Shown: positions 10,087 through 24,179, counted from the stretch's first letter. The stretch is 64,000 nucleotides of DNA from Purshia tridentata (GCA_003254885.1 QANT01008275.1:1-64000); one strand, 5' to 3'. The notes: a model not told the origin generated them from the letters alone. Numbers and translations are program-made.

Positions 10087-13000
10087 TACAAATTTCTAAA
10101 TAAAATTAGAGAAGAATCATTTTTGTTGACGAGTTGAAAAACTTAACAGAAAATTATTAGTATGGTCATCTCAATTTATCTCCACTGACTTCATCTCCGC
10201 TCATGCAAATATATATAAATATATAAAGAAAAAAGTTTTGTTTGGCCATGTTCATGTAAAGAAACTTTTAAAAGTGTCTTAAACTTATGAAAATGAAATG
10301 GGGGAAAGAAATTAGCGAAAGCAACAGAGGACGTGAGGTGGACCACGAATGAGTTGGATGATGTCGGGGACATCATCGTGACGTAGCCACACGTACAAGT
10401 GAGGACTTGCCGACTTATTACTATTAGACACTTCTTTTACGTGTAATGTTATTTAAGCTAAATAAGTGTGATTATTGGACTTGACATATATAAAGATATT
10501 CAACATTTTATAAATTATTATATACTAAGCAGTGTGATGTTATTTAAGCTAAATAAGTGTGCCTATTGCAATTGACACAGATAAAGAGATTCAAAGATTT
10601 CTTACTCATTTATTTATCTATTTTTTTATTGTATTTTAAAGATATGGTAGCAAAATAAATAAGGAAATACGTAAAAAATTTTGATCCGGAAAAGAGAGAG
10701 AATATAGATGGTGTCGGAAGTATTAAACGCGACATTACCAAAGGAGGAGTTGTTGTGTACAGAAAGTCGAAAAAGACGAGTTACACGCTTGCGTTGCAAT
10801 TGCGACCCATATGTGGAAGACTTGAATCTTATCAAACAATTGCGGTGGACAGTGCATGCATATACAAACACTACAAGACCGTACACCTTCAATCCACACA
10901 TCACTTCTACATATATTTATATATATTTGTACGTTTATATGCCTTGTCAAATGTCATACACAAATCTACAGCGCCCATTATTGCTCAAATTTTCTTTGGT
11001 GGGGTTTTGCTGATGATTGAGGATATCATCCCAAACTTTCCCAGCTTACACATTTTGTGCCAAGTTCTTTTTTTAGATGAGGTTTTAAATATATGCAATT
11101 ATACGTTACCTACATATATAATTGACTATAATGTGAATATCGCAGATTATACTATAAGAATGAAAAAGATGAACCCACCCGTCAAATTATATATATAATT
11201 AGAAATCGTTCATCTTACTTAAAATGTTCACATACTCAAATTTTCCTTCTAAACTTGTTAGTATTCAAATTTAAGATGTTAATTTACAACTCATTCTATA
11301 TATACTAAATTCTCAAAATAGAAGAAGCTAGACTGATCTTGGCAAGTCAATTAAATAGAAGGGCCCTCTCGTACAAAGTGATTAACACCCAACTCATAAA
11401 TCCTAATTAATGTTGGTTTATTTGATGGGATATGAGATAATAAGCTCCACCATGTGCCTTTCAATCACTAACTAAGCTTTTTTCTCCTCTATGTTGGGAC
11501 TAGATGGACTGATGACTTAACTTAGAGCCTTAATTGATAATAAGGGTGTGGTGGGATTGTGACCACCATATACAAAGTTTGAATATTCTTACAAAATTTT
11601 AAAAAAGAAATAAAAGAAAATATAGTTAAATCATCACTTAATGCATGAGATTAGCTAAGCTGCTAAATGAATAATGTACTTGAAATAAAGATCAATAGGG
11701 ATCTTAACCAATCAAAAGCTTTCTTGAAGAAGTTATCTATTCTATTCTCTTTCAAGGAAAAAAAAATCTTTTGGGACCCAAATGATGAAGTGAGAGTTGA
11801 TATATGGTACTGTATTTTAGAAAATCATTTAAAAAGGACTGGCCTAATTAGAAGTACTGTCAAATTAATTAATGCTTATTGTAGCCAATTTATTCCTTTT
11901 TGACTCTTTCGTTGGACTTAAGTATTGCTTTAATTAAACCAGTAATATTAAATATGGAATTAATATTGAAATTAAAGGAAACTATTAGTACATTACCACT
12001 CCAAAAAAAAAAAAACTAAGTACATATTTCGTAACTAAAATAGTAAATACATAGTGGGGATTACAGTTTAATGTTAGTTGGATTTTTGTATACCTCATGT
12101 TGGTGTTTACAATTTTAATATAAAACATTTGCATGCTTACTGAGTTAATAATTAGCACAAGCACATAAGGCATGGGATTCATATTTGATCATAATGATCA
12201 ACATGTGAATAAAATATATGCACATATGTGTCTATGTACAGACCATATAATTAATAGTGTGACAACTCTTTCACCAAAGATTTTGGGATTTTCTAATTGG
12301 GTATGATTTAAAAAATTAAAAAGTTAAGAATAATTAAAAATATACTACATTAAGGAGAAGTCAAACTCAAAAAAGTATAATCGCATCATGAGTGTAGTGT
12401 CCCCAACAATATTTCTCACGCGGCAGGTTTCAATTAATTAGCATAATTAATTAAATTATTTAAATACAAAAAATTGACTAATCATGTATTTGCTTTAGTA
12501 GTCTTTAATTTATGTACCAATAATCCACCATTTTCTTTTTCTTAAAAACCAGTTAATAATTAACTACATCCATTATGAATTATCTGTGATGTTATTAAAA
12601 AATTTATTTAGCTTTCGTATCCCAAGAAGTTATTTTTCACGTGTGATCCAAAATATGATAATACAATCTCCCCTTTAATATTATTATTTATTATTTTTCT
12701 TAAGCTCCATGCTTAATTTTCAATAATTGAGATTATAATCTTTATTAGTTAACAAATTAACAATAAACATGTTGTGACAATACGACTATGACTGAAAAAA
12801 CGACAAAAGATGGTAGGGGCAATAAGTGTACAAATTGGTCGTATTTGGGTGTGTCGAGCTGGCAGCGTATTTTCCAAGATTATACGGCATTTATATAATC
12901 ACACGTGTAACTGTCGGTCATGGAAGAGTCTCCAATCATTGAGGTTTCATTCAAGTTGAAGATTAATACAGTGTGGTAACTCATACGGTATCATTGACGG

Positions 13001-15502
13001 TGTGTATGTACGTGGCAGCCATCTAGAGGATCAGGCCCCACCATTAGTTGATCAGAAGCTTTCCTAATTATGCTAATCCATGATAGATAGAGAGATCTTT
13101 GATTGTTAATTTCTTTAAGATAAGTTGGGTACGTACTTGGTAGCAGGGGGTGGGGCCAATTCTCATCTTTTTAATTAATGGAATAATTAGAGGAGGCTAG
13201 CTTCTTGAGGCTTTCCCTTTTTTGGTTTGATTATTTCATTTATGAAACCATTAAGTGTGCAAATTAATTACTACTTTTACCCCCACAAAACTCATTAATA
13301 ATTTCTTGATTTTTCTATGCTTAGAGATCAAGGACAATAAATATCTTTCAACTCTCATCTATTTTAAGTAGTTTGGTTACAAAAATAATTTTTTTCACCG
13401 TTTTTTAGTTATTTAATGTGTTTTACATGTTAGACTGAAAATTGAAACAACTCAATATAACGATATATATTATAAAGTTTATTTTTACTCATCACAAAAA
13501 GGTGGGGTGAGCAAAAATAAATATATATATTTTAACCATATATAATTAAAAAGACTCCTTAGTTAAACAATTTGGTAGCGTATAAGATATTTGCATTGGC
13601 AAACTATATATAAATATGAATCCTATGGGATTATGGTGATTTTTTATATGTAAATGTGTAGTTTATATCTATTGTCTAACAACATATAATTTTTTGGTGT
13701 TAAGAGTGTGTAGTAACTAGTAAGATACTATTATTATAACTTAGTTAACATTTTGTAACAAGTACAATCATATAATGCTAATTATGGCTACTTAAGACTT
13801 ATTAAAATTATATAGAACATGGCCCATATTGAGTGAATGATAATGTTACACTTTGATTGATGTGTATTAATATAATATTAAATTAATAAATACTTACTAA
13901 TAATAGAATTCAAAAAGGGAGGGAAAAATATAAAGAAGAATAAGGACAAAGGGCAAAAGGGAAATTGTCCGGTCTACCGATTTTTTCTTTATGTTTGTTA
14001 CAGGAGTTTATAATGGAATCTTTCGTTTTTACTTTTATGTTTTTTGTGTGGCATACATGATGTACGGCCAAGATTGATCTAGCCAGACTTGTGTAATAAT
14101 TTTCTTTCTATGAGTCAAATATACGAATGGCTTATGGAACCCACTCTTCGATGCTGGTACTGTCGGCTAACTTTATAATTATCTTTCTAATATTTATAAG
14201 AATATTAATTATTTTTCATGTCCTCAAATGCATTGTACTGTATACCTAAGCTGGCAAGCATGGCTGAAACACTATTTTAATTTGTATGCAAATTTAATTT
14301 ATCATGAATATCTTATATCTGCATGTGTTCCCAGTTAAATTAAGCAATTAGTTGAAAAAGGAAGATGAAAATTCTCAACTCAATCTGTATTTGTAGGAAC
14401 TTATTATAACCTTAGTATACCTATTTGGCTCATCTTTTTAATTAGTGGTATTTTACTATGGTATTATAGCTTTATATGTAGTTGGTTTAGGTTTAAAACC
14501 TTCAATCTTCATTTCCTATTTCTTTCGAGATATGTAGAGTAAGACTACACTTAGATATTGTTTATTTTTCATCTATTTGCTTCTTCACGTGTGTGATAAT
14601 ACTACACGTGAGAAAGAGTGAATGTAATCGCTTTTCACTCATTCAATATTAAACTCTTGAAGAGTCCTTTTGAAAAAAAAATAACTTAGGTTGATATTTG
14701 TTATAGTAATTTTGTTCTAAATATTTCTACATACAATTAAGTAGTCTACGAAATATTTTGATAAAAATGGTATCCAAATTTCAAACCATACTATAAGAAG
14801 TAGGTGAGATTAATTAAGAGCAATATTGAGGATGGGTACTAATGATGTTGCACATGGTGAATTAAGTTAAGGTGCTAAAGGTCTCCCATTTGTGCAAGCA
14901 ACAGAAAATTAAAGGGCACCCCCTTTTGGGTTTATGAGGTTTTAAACATAAGCAGGTAGATATATTTCTTCCCAACCCCATTATACATAGAGCTGTATTT
15001 GCTAAAGATATTAGAGCTGTATTTCACTCACTACTAATAACAATTAGTACACGTTTATAGAGCCTGTTCTCATTTATAACACTTTTTCTTTTTTCTTTTC
15101 TATATTTCTAGAAATAGAGAGATATCTTAAAACCCAATCCAGTCCAATGCAAAAGCAGCACCAGATTTGCGTAAAACCCACTTGATTGCTAATTCAACAA
15201 TTCCTCCTCTCTCTCTCTCTCTCTCTCCCTCCATGACTTGAATTCTAAGTATGATTTATGCCACTTTTCTTTAAATCATGAAAAATTACTCTTAATTTTC
15301 CCACTCTTATTACAACACATGGAGAGAGAGAGAGGGAGAGTCATGGCGAGCTAGAGAGACAGACATATATTCTCAACCCTATATCTGGATTCTTGCTATG
15401 ATCACAGCAGCTAGCTGCTAGCGGCTATATACTCTTAGCCTTTGCTTTTTCCTTCCACCATACACACATATCATTGTCTGTCTCTCACAGCCCAAATTAA
15501 AA
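10087..15502. other. Gene-free AT-rich DNA upstream of the MYB gene
   Basis: No protein-like frame is convincing. A diverged direct repeat of about 60 bp with a 91-bp period lies at about 10444-10600 (the phrase GTTATTTAAGCTAAATAAG starts at 10448 and again at 10539). The last few hundred bases must contain the MYB promoter and 5' leader, including the CT and GA tracts at 15206-15227 and about 15320-15342. Confidence 0.55.
15206..15342 (+). repeat. CT tract and facing GA tract in the MYB leader
   Basis: A CT microsatellite at 15206-15227, followed by CCATGACT, faces a GA-rich tract at about 15320-15342, followed by GTCATGG, some 95 bp downstream. They are complementary, so a transcript covering both could form a stem. 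CT tracts are common in plant 5' untranslated regions, so this may simply mark the transcription start region. Confidence 0.5.
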
Positions 15503-16911
15503 ATGGGACGCCATTCCTGTTGTCTGAAGCAGAAGCTGAGGAAAGGCCTCTGGTCACCAGAAGAAGATGAGAAGCTCTTCAATTACATCACCAGATTTGG
15601 TGTTGGCTGCTGGAGTTCAGTGCCAAAGCTTGCTGGTAAGTAATTACAGCACTACCACTAGCACAGTTAAATTTGGTATCTGAAACAGTTAATATTGATT
15701 ATCAAATTCAAATGTTTGATAATTTTCTCTAATTCAGGTTTGCAGAGGTGTGGGAAGAGTTGCAGGTTGAGATGGATAAACTATTTGAGGCCGGATTTGA
15801 AGAGAGGGATGTTCTCACAACAGGAGGAGGATCTCATTATCAGTCTCCATGAAGTTCTTGGCAACAGGTAGTTACTTAATTAATTAACGAATTAATTATA
15901 GGTTTATAGAGCAAATCGCAATAACATGCTTAACTGGATTTATGAATTCTGATATGAAAGCAGACATGGGTAGTCCATAGTTTTTGTATTTGACTATTGA
16001 TTTGGTTCATCAGGTGGGCTCAAATTGCTGCACAATTGCCAGGCAGAACAGACAATGAGATAAAGAACTTTTGGAATTCATGTTTGAAAAAGAAGCTAAT
16101 GAAGCAAGGCATTGACCCAACTACTCACAAGCCACTAACCCATGATCAACAACAACAACAACTCAAAGATGATGCTGATCAAAAGAATTCTACTTCAGAA
16201 TTGAAAGAGTCCACTTTGGCAATGCCACCACAACATGTGTCAACAACCATGGCAGCCTCATCACAAGGCCCAACATTTCTTGTCAACGACTCAAATTACT
16301 TCGATGGTGGAGTACTAAGCACTACACAAGCTTCAAGAATACAACCATCAGCCTTTGATTCTCTGTCTTATTTTGAGTTCCAAACAGGTATTGATCCATC
16401 TGGGTACAATTCAGACATTATCACCACCCAATACCACAATATTAGACCCCATTTCAACCAAAACCAAAATAGTTATGAGACAAGCTCCAACTTTGGGTTT
16501 GCTTCAATGCCAAGCTTGGCGAATTCGGACCACGGGACCATGTCCAGCACAGACTTTTCTGATAATTCAGGTTCGAGGCTGAGCTCATTTTTCATGAATA
16601 ATGAGGTGAAGGAGAGTTCGAGCAACAGCTCAAACGTTAGCAGCTATGCTGCAGTTGGGCACTTCCACATGAACAACAACAACAGCTTAGTGGAAAATAA
16701 TGCAGCATTTTCATGGGACACCAGTGATCACTCCTTGTTTCAGTTTCAGCCCCATGGCCCAAAATCCGAGGAGCTGATAATGAAGACCAGTTCATCATGG
16801 CAAGAAGAAGGGCATCAAAATTCAGTAGATTTCAGTAGCTTTCCATTAACGTCGCTATCAGAAGATCTAACAGGTGCAAACTTTGATGTCAGCTGCTTCC
16901 AGCATATTTGA
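15503..16911 (+). CDS. R2R3-MYB transcription factor, MYB61/50/55/86-like
   Basis: A nuclear DNA-binding regulator of 386 residues in three exons: 15503-15635, 15738-15867 and 16014-16911. The two introns sit at the positions usual for plant R2R3-MYB genes (after KLA-G and inside GN-R-W). The R2 repeat (about residues 14-64) begins [13 protein letters not shown]3 (about 67-115) contains the [15 protein letters not shown] helix, in which Ile-for-Trp at the start of R3 is normal for plants. The leader [15 protein letters not shown] and the phrase [10 protein letters not shown] after R3 are hallmarks of the MYB61/50/55/86 clade. Members act in secondary wall formation, carbon allocation and stomatal control, but the exact orthologue cannot be settled here. 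The C-terminal half is rich in S, N and Q and has no fold, as expected for an activation region. The gene is intact. Confidence 0.93.
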
Positions 16912-19900
16912 AAACTGAAAATTGTAAATTCAATTTTAATTTTTCTTCTTCTTCTTCTTCTTCTTCTTTTTATTTTTTTTATTTTTTTCTATTTTTTGGG
17001 TTGGGATTTTAAACAAATACACATAGATGTTGATAGTAACAGGGGAATTCCTACTGATGAAAAAGGCTTGAGATATTGAGGATTTTTTTTATATTTTATT
17101 TTTCTGATTTTATGTTGTTTTTTATTGACCAGGCTGTAATAAGTACGATTTTAGATGATTTTTCTAAGTTGTTAAACTGTATTTTCCAGCAGCATAATAT
17201 TCTGTATTCTGTTTTCAGAAAAAAAGTTGAAATAATAATAATAATGATATCAAGAGTGTAATTACTTCTTCTTGTGGTCCTACTATTTCCATGTGGGTTA
17301 ACTAATTATTATTGATTATAATATTTCAGCTTTCAAGTTCATGTCTGTCTTTTTCCTGCTTAGTTAGGCTAAAATGTTGTGAACCCACAAATTAAACTGC
17401 AGGACCAAACAAGCTATTAAGTAATTATGATACATATTATGACGATACCAAGCTCATTATTGGTGTTAATCTGTATGAAGAATTATACATTGAACGTGCC
17501 ATATACAATTATACTTACATACTGTAACATACACTTATAGAAATTAATATAATGTATATATATGTGATGTGGGGTTAGGCTAGATTGTGATATATAATTG
17601 AAGAGCTGGCAGAGTTTTTTAAGAAGATTAGGGGGGCCTATATATAGTATGTCATTAGAGAGATGCTGATTTTGTAGCAAATATATATATATATATATAT
17701 AATTGTATATGTGATGTGAGGGCTCCAGAGTCCAGGGTCCAGACCCTTCATGCATTCAGTCGCGTCCTTCCAAAAGGTTAAAATTGGCTGGCCTAGCTAG
17801 CCTCCTCCTCCATCTCTTCTGCATTATTGGAGAGAGAGCAGAGAGAGCATTATAGGCTGTTCCAAGAAGACATATACAAATGTTTCATATAGTCTAATTT
17901 CGAGGGCACTCTATAATTACTTTATAGTCAGCGCCATATATGACTTCAAAACTCATGCATTGGAGTCCATGCATGAACTTACGACTTTGTATATATTGCG
18001 AGCAAGAGAGATATATATGTATGCCTTCTACATCACCAAAAGAGTGCTGAGAAGAGCTTAATCCACATTGAGAAAATAATTTCTTGCATAATATACATAT
18101 ATATATATATATATATATATCAAAGTGCGTGCCACATATGCTAATACTATTACATCACCCAAAATGACAAAATCGAATGGCAGAAACGAAGACGACCCCA
18201 TATACCAAAGTCCATATGCCAATATGCCTAGGTCCCAATATGACAGGCTTAATTATATGCATTTTAATTTTAAACAATCTTCCAATGCTTCTGAACCCCA
18301 TGCATGCTAACATGGTCTATCCGAAAGACTATAAGGTAAGGCCAGTCATTTTCATTTCACTTTGCAGACGTGTAAGAAATATCGTTGTATAATATATGGA
18401 TGGAATCCAGTTGGAGAGACTTTGTGAGTTACTAAAACCTCATACAAATCCACGTGTAATTCTAGAAGGGTCATCAAATGTAGTTGAATGCGATAGTCAT
18501 TGATGATCAATAAATTACACAAGACTATGGTACAGTATAGTGTGTTAAAGTCTTTGACATCAACAAACTCTGGTCCTGCATGCCCTATAATTTAAAACAA
18601 CAGGGAAGAATTCACCCCCATTGTGGTGACACTGATTTAATGCAAATTAACATCAGTTATCATCAATAAATTTAATTTCTTTTATGGTATACAATTCATA
18701 GAAGTTGCTTGCTTCTTACTCCCCCTTCAGGTTCAAATTGGGTCCGAACATTAATAATGAACTGTTACACCAGTGAATGCGAAAAACCAATCAAATCAAA
18801 TCCACTTTAAGAAAATATGTTTTCTCACCCTCATACTGAGATGGAAGAAAATAATGTAGCCAAGTTATGGTATAATTTGAAATTAAATCAAGTCTCTGCT
18901 GCATGCTTTATATTACATTAACATGCAAAACGCAAAGCTCAAAGTAACCGACGTTTCTGTACCAGAGGGGGGTCAAAAGTTGAATACATGAACCCAAATA
19001 AAGATATATGGTCTCCCCTGCAGTGTACTTTTTTGTCATGAAGTAAAGTTGAAAAGGGTAAAAATCAAAACTTCAAAAGAGTGAAGTACTAATTATGTAG
19101 GGTACCCTTTCTTTGGTCAAACAGGGGTGTTGGGCATGTGGTCTTTCTTGGCATGCTTTAGCTAATGAGAGCTGTTTGAGAAAAACCAAATATACAAGCC
19201 ACACCGACAAGAGTGGCTGGTCTAATTCATTCAAGTTATTTGAGTCAATAGCCTCACATGTAACAGATTACATTCAGGTAGGTTTGATTTCTGCAGAGCA
19301 AAAACAAAAACAAAAACAAAAGTTGACCCAATAATCCATGAGAGGATGCACCTGCATCCAACCTTTTTGAGCTTCTCCACTTGATTTGCCCGTTTTACCA
19401 CACATTAATGATGGCTACCTAAGATTAATTTGAAGACCAACCTATGAATCTGGCACACAAAATCTTTGAGGATCTGAAAATGTAATCTGCTGACCAAGCC
19501 AGTCTGGCCAGTTTTGCATACATACAGCATATATATACATAAGTAATATAATATATTCACTTCTGAGCTCAAATTTCACCCATGGCAGAGCTAATTAGAC
19601 ACTAATTAATGATGCTTGAAATTAAGTTACAAGTTAAAGAAGGCAGGCTTATGATATTCTTGGTCTGATTTATGATACTGGTTTAGGCAGTTTTACTGAT
19701 GTAAGCTAAAGCTACAAACCCAAAAACAAAATTAAATACGACAAAATTATAGGCTCTTGTATACACTAAATAAGTTGCAGTGTAGCTTAGTAATCATAAC
19801 GACTTTAAATATGAAGGGGTTAAGAAACTTAAAGAGCATAAAGTGTTTGCTTATTTCTAAAGTTTCATCATAGCTTCTCATCAAAGATAATTAAGCTACA

Positions 19901-21873
19901 AAATTAGGACTCTGAGAAGGTGGTTTGATGTCTCTGTTGGTTGCCTCTTTCGTGGTTTGAATCAAGGAACAACTAATTACATGTTTAATGATTGTCTGCT
20001 CTGCATAGAGGACGGTTAGAATAGCTGTCCCTCTCAGTTGGAATTTGGGTTCATGGCTTAGTTTAGACATTAGAGAAGGTTGGTGGGAAACTGTAACTGC
20101 AACGTTAGTTTCTTTGGTTATTTTCAATTAGCTATTGCTGGGGTGGGTCCTGAATACAGTTTTAAACGATTTTAAGGGCATGTTGCTTGTTTAAACATTC
20201 TGAAGTGTGTAAAATGACATATCTTTATTGTCTACTTCATGTTTAATTATGTTATTGATGAAAAAAACGACATGTATAGAGTATAATGTTAGCAAAACTA
20301 ACTCCAGCAGGTATAGTAAGTAGCAGACAAGATATTCTTGCTGATCTAGAAAGCCATATATAAAAACATAGAATCTGTGGCAACTACATTCTATATTTCC
20401 AATTGCCACACTAAACTTCCTAAAACCAAGGCACCTCCACCTTGCTATCTCTTCTTCTTCATCGTTTTGGGTTTTTACTGCTCCCGACTAGGTCTTGGCA
20501 GAGGGAGCAAATTACTTTTTTTTTAAAAAAAATTGTGACTTGGGCAATTAAACCAGGTTCCTTCCAGGGATAATCAGAAAGAAGTCCTATTGAATGGAAA
20601 CCCAGAAATTAAAAGTAACAAATCAAGGCTATCAATCAAGTAAAGTTTGGCTTATACTAGTGAGACTGAGAGATGATGCAAATATGAAACAAGAAAGTAG
20701 GGATTTAGAGCAAGCAAATAAGTCCTCCACCCGAGTGAAGGCCAATGAAAGCAATAAGCCAAGAACTAAAGCAACTATAGATTCAATATACAGATGAAGT
20801 CTGGAGAACAATGGCATAGGCATATTGCATGGAAAACAGAGCATAATTGTGTACATAGGTAAAAGCTTTGTATAAGTAAAGCATTATCATACAACATATT
20901 GGACATAAACGAGGGAGACACTTGAGACTTATCGAGAAAATCCATGTACTGATGAAGATTTTCTAAAATATATTGGAAGCTTTTTAGAATCTCAAGAATG
21001 TGTCCCAACTATGTAAATTAGAAAACTAATAGAAATACATGAAACTTGTCGTTCCATTTCCACCTAAGCCAAACCATTATGGAGCACAGACAACGCAAAG
21101 ACAAGGCAGTCACGGTACAGTATGAGAAAGTAGGCAAGGAAATGCAATAAAACCGTATACATTGATAAGAGGAATGACACAGACCAAACAACTGTTTTGC
21201 CCACAAGCCAAGGGTATGCAGCAAATATGCTGGACAATAATTGCTCACTTACTTTTTATGTGAATCACTGAATCTAAATACTTTTTATGTGAATCACTGA
21301 ATCTAAGGTAATCTTAGACAACCTCTAAATCAGCTATATAATTCAGATATGCAAAAGATCAGCAAAATGCAGTGAAATGACCCAACAGACGGCAGAAACT
21401 TTTATCTATTTCCAGAAGATTGATTATGCTCATCAAAATTGGAAATACAAAGGTAACGAAGTAGTAAGCTAGAGCCTCATTAACAAGTGGCAAACTGATA
21501 AACAGAATCAATATTACTGCAAGGTGTTTTTCTATAGTACTGAATTATAATTGTTTGTTTGGAGAAATAACGCAAAAACAGATATCATATAAAACATACA
21601 TATCAAGTATTAGAAGACAGAAACAAAAAATTTGGTGCTTTATCAAAACAAGAAGTTCCTTTAAATTATGTGCAACAGATTGCAGATACACGCTTATACA
21701 TCCACTCTCCTAGTCAGAGACAGCAGCTGACACAATTCTTGGACAATCAATCTATATTACAAATTACGATTTCTCAAATCATTGAATTTGGATTAGTTTT
21801 GTTGGCGATGTATCAATTTGTTTCTCTATATGTTACAAATATAGGGTAACTTCACATGGCCAAAACTGAGACA
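16912..21873. other. Gene-free DNA between the MYB and ARO4 genes
   Basis: This starts with the MYB 3' untranslated region, which has a CTT run at 16943-16968. AT dinucleotide runs occur at 17681-17701 and 18097-18120. A perfect-but-one 29-bp tandem duplication lies at 21250-21307. Small open frames are short, without family features, and not credited. DNA just below 21874 should hold the ARO4 3' untranslated region. Confidence 0.55.
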
Positions 21874-23718
21874 TTATGGTATGTAGGTTTGCCTGTGGGG
21901 GTGAGCTCCACCAGCCTGATAAAGAGTAAGATGGTGTATAGCTTTGGCAAACAGATCCCTCAAATCGGGATATTGAGCTACAACAGAACGAGCTCCCCCC
22001 TCGAGAGTATTCAATGCCCGTGCTTGTTCAAGAGCCTTGCTATTGCCAACATGCAAGGCCAGGTAACATAACAGTACCAGGCAGTGCATGTGAGCTCGTT
22101 CGTTGGTACGATCAGTGGTCTTCAACAATCTCATCAGAGAAGGAACCCCCTCAAACTCAATAATTGTCTTTGAATGCTCCACGCAATTGAAATTCTCCAC
22201 AGCCACAAACTTCCCTAATGCAATAGCAGCCTCCGTTGCTACCTCCACATTCTCACTACCAAGCTGGGAAACCAAGGGACCAACTATCCGCGTTTCCCTA
22301 GCAGGAAAAGTTCTTGCCAATGACCCAATTGCTTTAATCGCAGGAATTTGCAATTCCGGGCTAGTAACTTCTCGAATAACTCTCAAAAGCTGATCCAAAA
22401 CTTCCTTTGCAGCTGGAGAACTAGGCTTAAAAGCCATTCGTCTAAGGTCGGCATTGAATTCAGCCACTGCGGCTACTTCCATCACAGTCATCAAGCAATT
22501 CAGCTGCAATTCTCCTACTTCCTTCTCAATCATCTTTGCCAAACAAATCAACCCTTTAGTCTCCGTAACTTTTCGACTATTCAACAAACACCCTCTACAC
22601 AGTTTCCATAAAGCCTCAGCACAACCAACCTTGAGCTCAAGCTTTACATCAGGGGACTCAGCCTCCCTCTCCCTCTCTTTCCTGTAATGTGCACCTCCTC
22701 TACTACTACCATCAGAATGATAATGATTTGAAAGTGAAGACGAACGGCTATTTGGGTTTGAACCCTTTACAGCTAACTCCTTATTAATCTGAACAAGGGA
22801 ATGAATGCTAGGCTTACCCGGTTGAACCTTTGGATCATCCAGAACCGTATCTATTGACAACAAAGTAACCAAAGGCCTCGTCACATTCGCTCTAGCAAAC
22901 TCTTCCCGCGCAACCGGGTCAAGCCCTGCCATCACCGACACCAATTTCACCACCGAGACCTGAACCCGCATCGGCGAATCGCCCAAAACCGAAACCATAA
23001 CCGGAATTCCATTCAACTCGATGACAATTCGGACCCTTTCTTGGTCCGTAGCGATTTCGGACAAAGCATTGGCCGCCGCGACTTGGGCATCGGGAGAAGA
23101 CCCTTCTTTCAAAAGCTTTAGCAGCGGCGTCACCCCACCTTCGTCGACTATTATCTTCTTGTTCCGATCGTTGTCGCGAGCCAGCGAGATGAGCGAGTTC
23201 GCCGCCTCAACTCGGTCCCTGAGTTGACCCATGTGGATGGTGGATATATACGACCAGACCCAACTGAGAATCGGGTCGTTGCTGGCGATCGGAGGCAGAG
23301 AGAGGTTGGCACCGTCGGACTCGAAGATTGAGAGAAGCCACTTCATGTCGCCGATGGAAGACTCGAGATGGTTCGAGACCTTTCGGAAGTCGGCGGTGGT
23401 GGTAATGGAGAAGACTTGGCGGAGGACTCCACTGTGCTTGCACTTGCGGACCAGGGTCAGCGCCCGGTCGAGGTTTCGGGCCACATCGGCGACGATTCGG
23501 CGGACGGGTCGCTCGTAGAGAGACTGAGTCGTGGCAGCGATTCTGACGGCGGATCGGAGCATTTGGGAGAGGCGGTCCACTTGCTTGGCGAGGTCGGCGC
23601 AGTCCTGCTTGGAAGACTCGGACTCTTGGGCGGATTTGATGACCCGATCCGCGAGTAGGATTGGGAGTGAGAGTTCCTCTTGCAGGGTCTTCTCCTCAGA
23701 GTCAGGGTTAGCAGCCAT
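21874..23718 (-). CDS. ARO4: Armadillo-repeat-only protein, ARO4-like
   Basis: A single-exon gene of 614 residues. The ATG at 23718 (MAANPDSEEK) is preferred over an upstream in-frame ATG at 23781, because the 21 extra residues are not like the family while LSLPILLADRV soon after 23718 is. The N-terminal 180 residues are helical and match the ARO family N-domain (YERPVRRIV, ALTLVRKC, SSIGDMKWLLS). Armadillo repeats follow from about residue 170 (KKIIVDEGGVTPLLKLLKEG, AAANALSEIA), then a low-complexity S/R-rich loop near 345-380, then further repeats to the end. ARO proteins lack the U-box of the related PUB-ARM proteins. They are scaffold proteins linked to tip growth, vesicle traffic and actin, and ARO4 itself is little studied. 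The gene is intact, with a partial relic of it 0.5 kb upstream. Confidence 0.9.
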   Translation of the reverse strand: MAANPDSEEKTLQEELSLPILLADRVIKSAQESESSKQDCADLAKQVDRLSQMLRSAVRIAATTQSLYERPVRRIVADVARNLDRALTLVRKCKHSGVLRQVFSITTTADFRKVSNHLESSIGDMKWLLSIFESDGANLSLPPIASNDPILSWVWSYISTIHMGQLRDRVEAANSLISLARDNDRNKKIIVDEGGVTPLLKLLKEGSSPDAQVAAANALSEIATDQERVRIVIELNGIPVMVSVLGDSPMRVQVSVVKLVSVMAGLDPVAREEFARANVTRPLVTLLSIDTVLDDPKVQPGKPSIHSLVQINKELAVKGSNPNSRSSSLSNHYHSDGSSRGGAHYRKEREREAESPDVKLELKVGCAEALWKLCRGCLLNSRKVTETKGLICLAKMIEKEVGELQLNCLMTVMEVAAVAEFNADLRRMAFKPSSPAAKEVLDQLLRVIREVTSPELQIPAIKAIGSLARTFPARETRIVGPLVSQLGSENVEVATEAAIALGKFVAVENFNCVEHSKTIIEFEGVPSLMRLLKTTDRTNERAHMHCLVLLCYLALHVGNSKALEQARALNTLEGGARSVVAQYPDLRDLFAKAIHHLTLYQAGGAHPHRQTYIP

Positions 23719-24179
23719 GACTATGAGTTTCAGTGTAGGAGACAGTGAACAGTGAAGACTTTGCAGACCAGACCAGACCAAAACGCCAAACCAGAATCTA
23801 AGAGGTCTGCTAAATGCAGTCTTTGTTGGGTCTCAGTGTCTCTGCGCTGGCCAAGCCGGCCACGTTAGATTCACAGAAAATATAATTAATGGAAGGTTTG
23901 GAATGCGAGTAAATTTGCTGATACAGTTAAATCTCGTATCGAGTAGTTGTAAAATAATGGCTTTGTTGATACAGTTAATCTCTTATCGAGTAAATTAATA
24001 ACGAAATGATGTCATATGTGATTTTGGTGTTGTAATATTTTTTTTTTTGTGGAAAAAAAGCCCATTTGATTGGAAGAAACATGGGTATAGTAAATGTAAA
24101 TTGTTTTCAAAAGCCGAATTGGAGTGTTAAAATTAAACCATGCAACAACTTTATCTTGGGAGGCTTGACATCACTTGGG

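Noticed and set aside
10755-11198. 147-codon plus-strand frame
   Set aside because: Overlaps other frames on both strands and shows no protein-like pattern.
15503-16911. MYB46/83 or MYB26/103 as the identity of the MYB
   Set aside because: The leader MGRHSCC and the phrase [10 protein letters not shown] after R3 fit the MYB61/50/55/86 group better.
17700-18000. Possible microRNA precursor
   Set aside because: No known microRNA sequence was recognised and no long clean hairpin was found.
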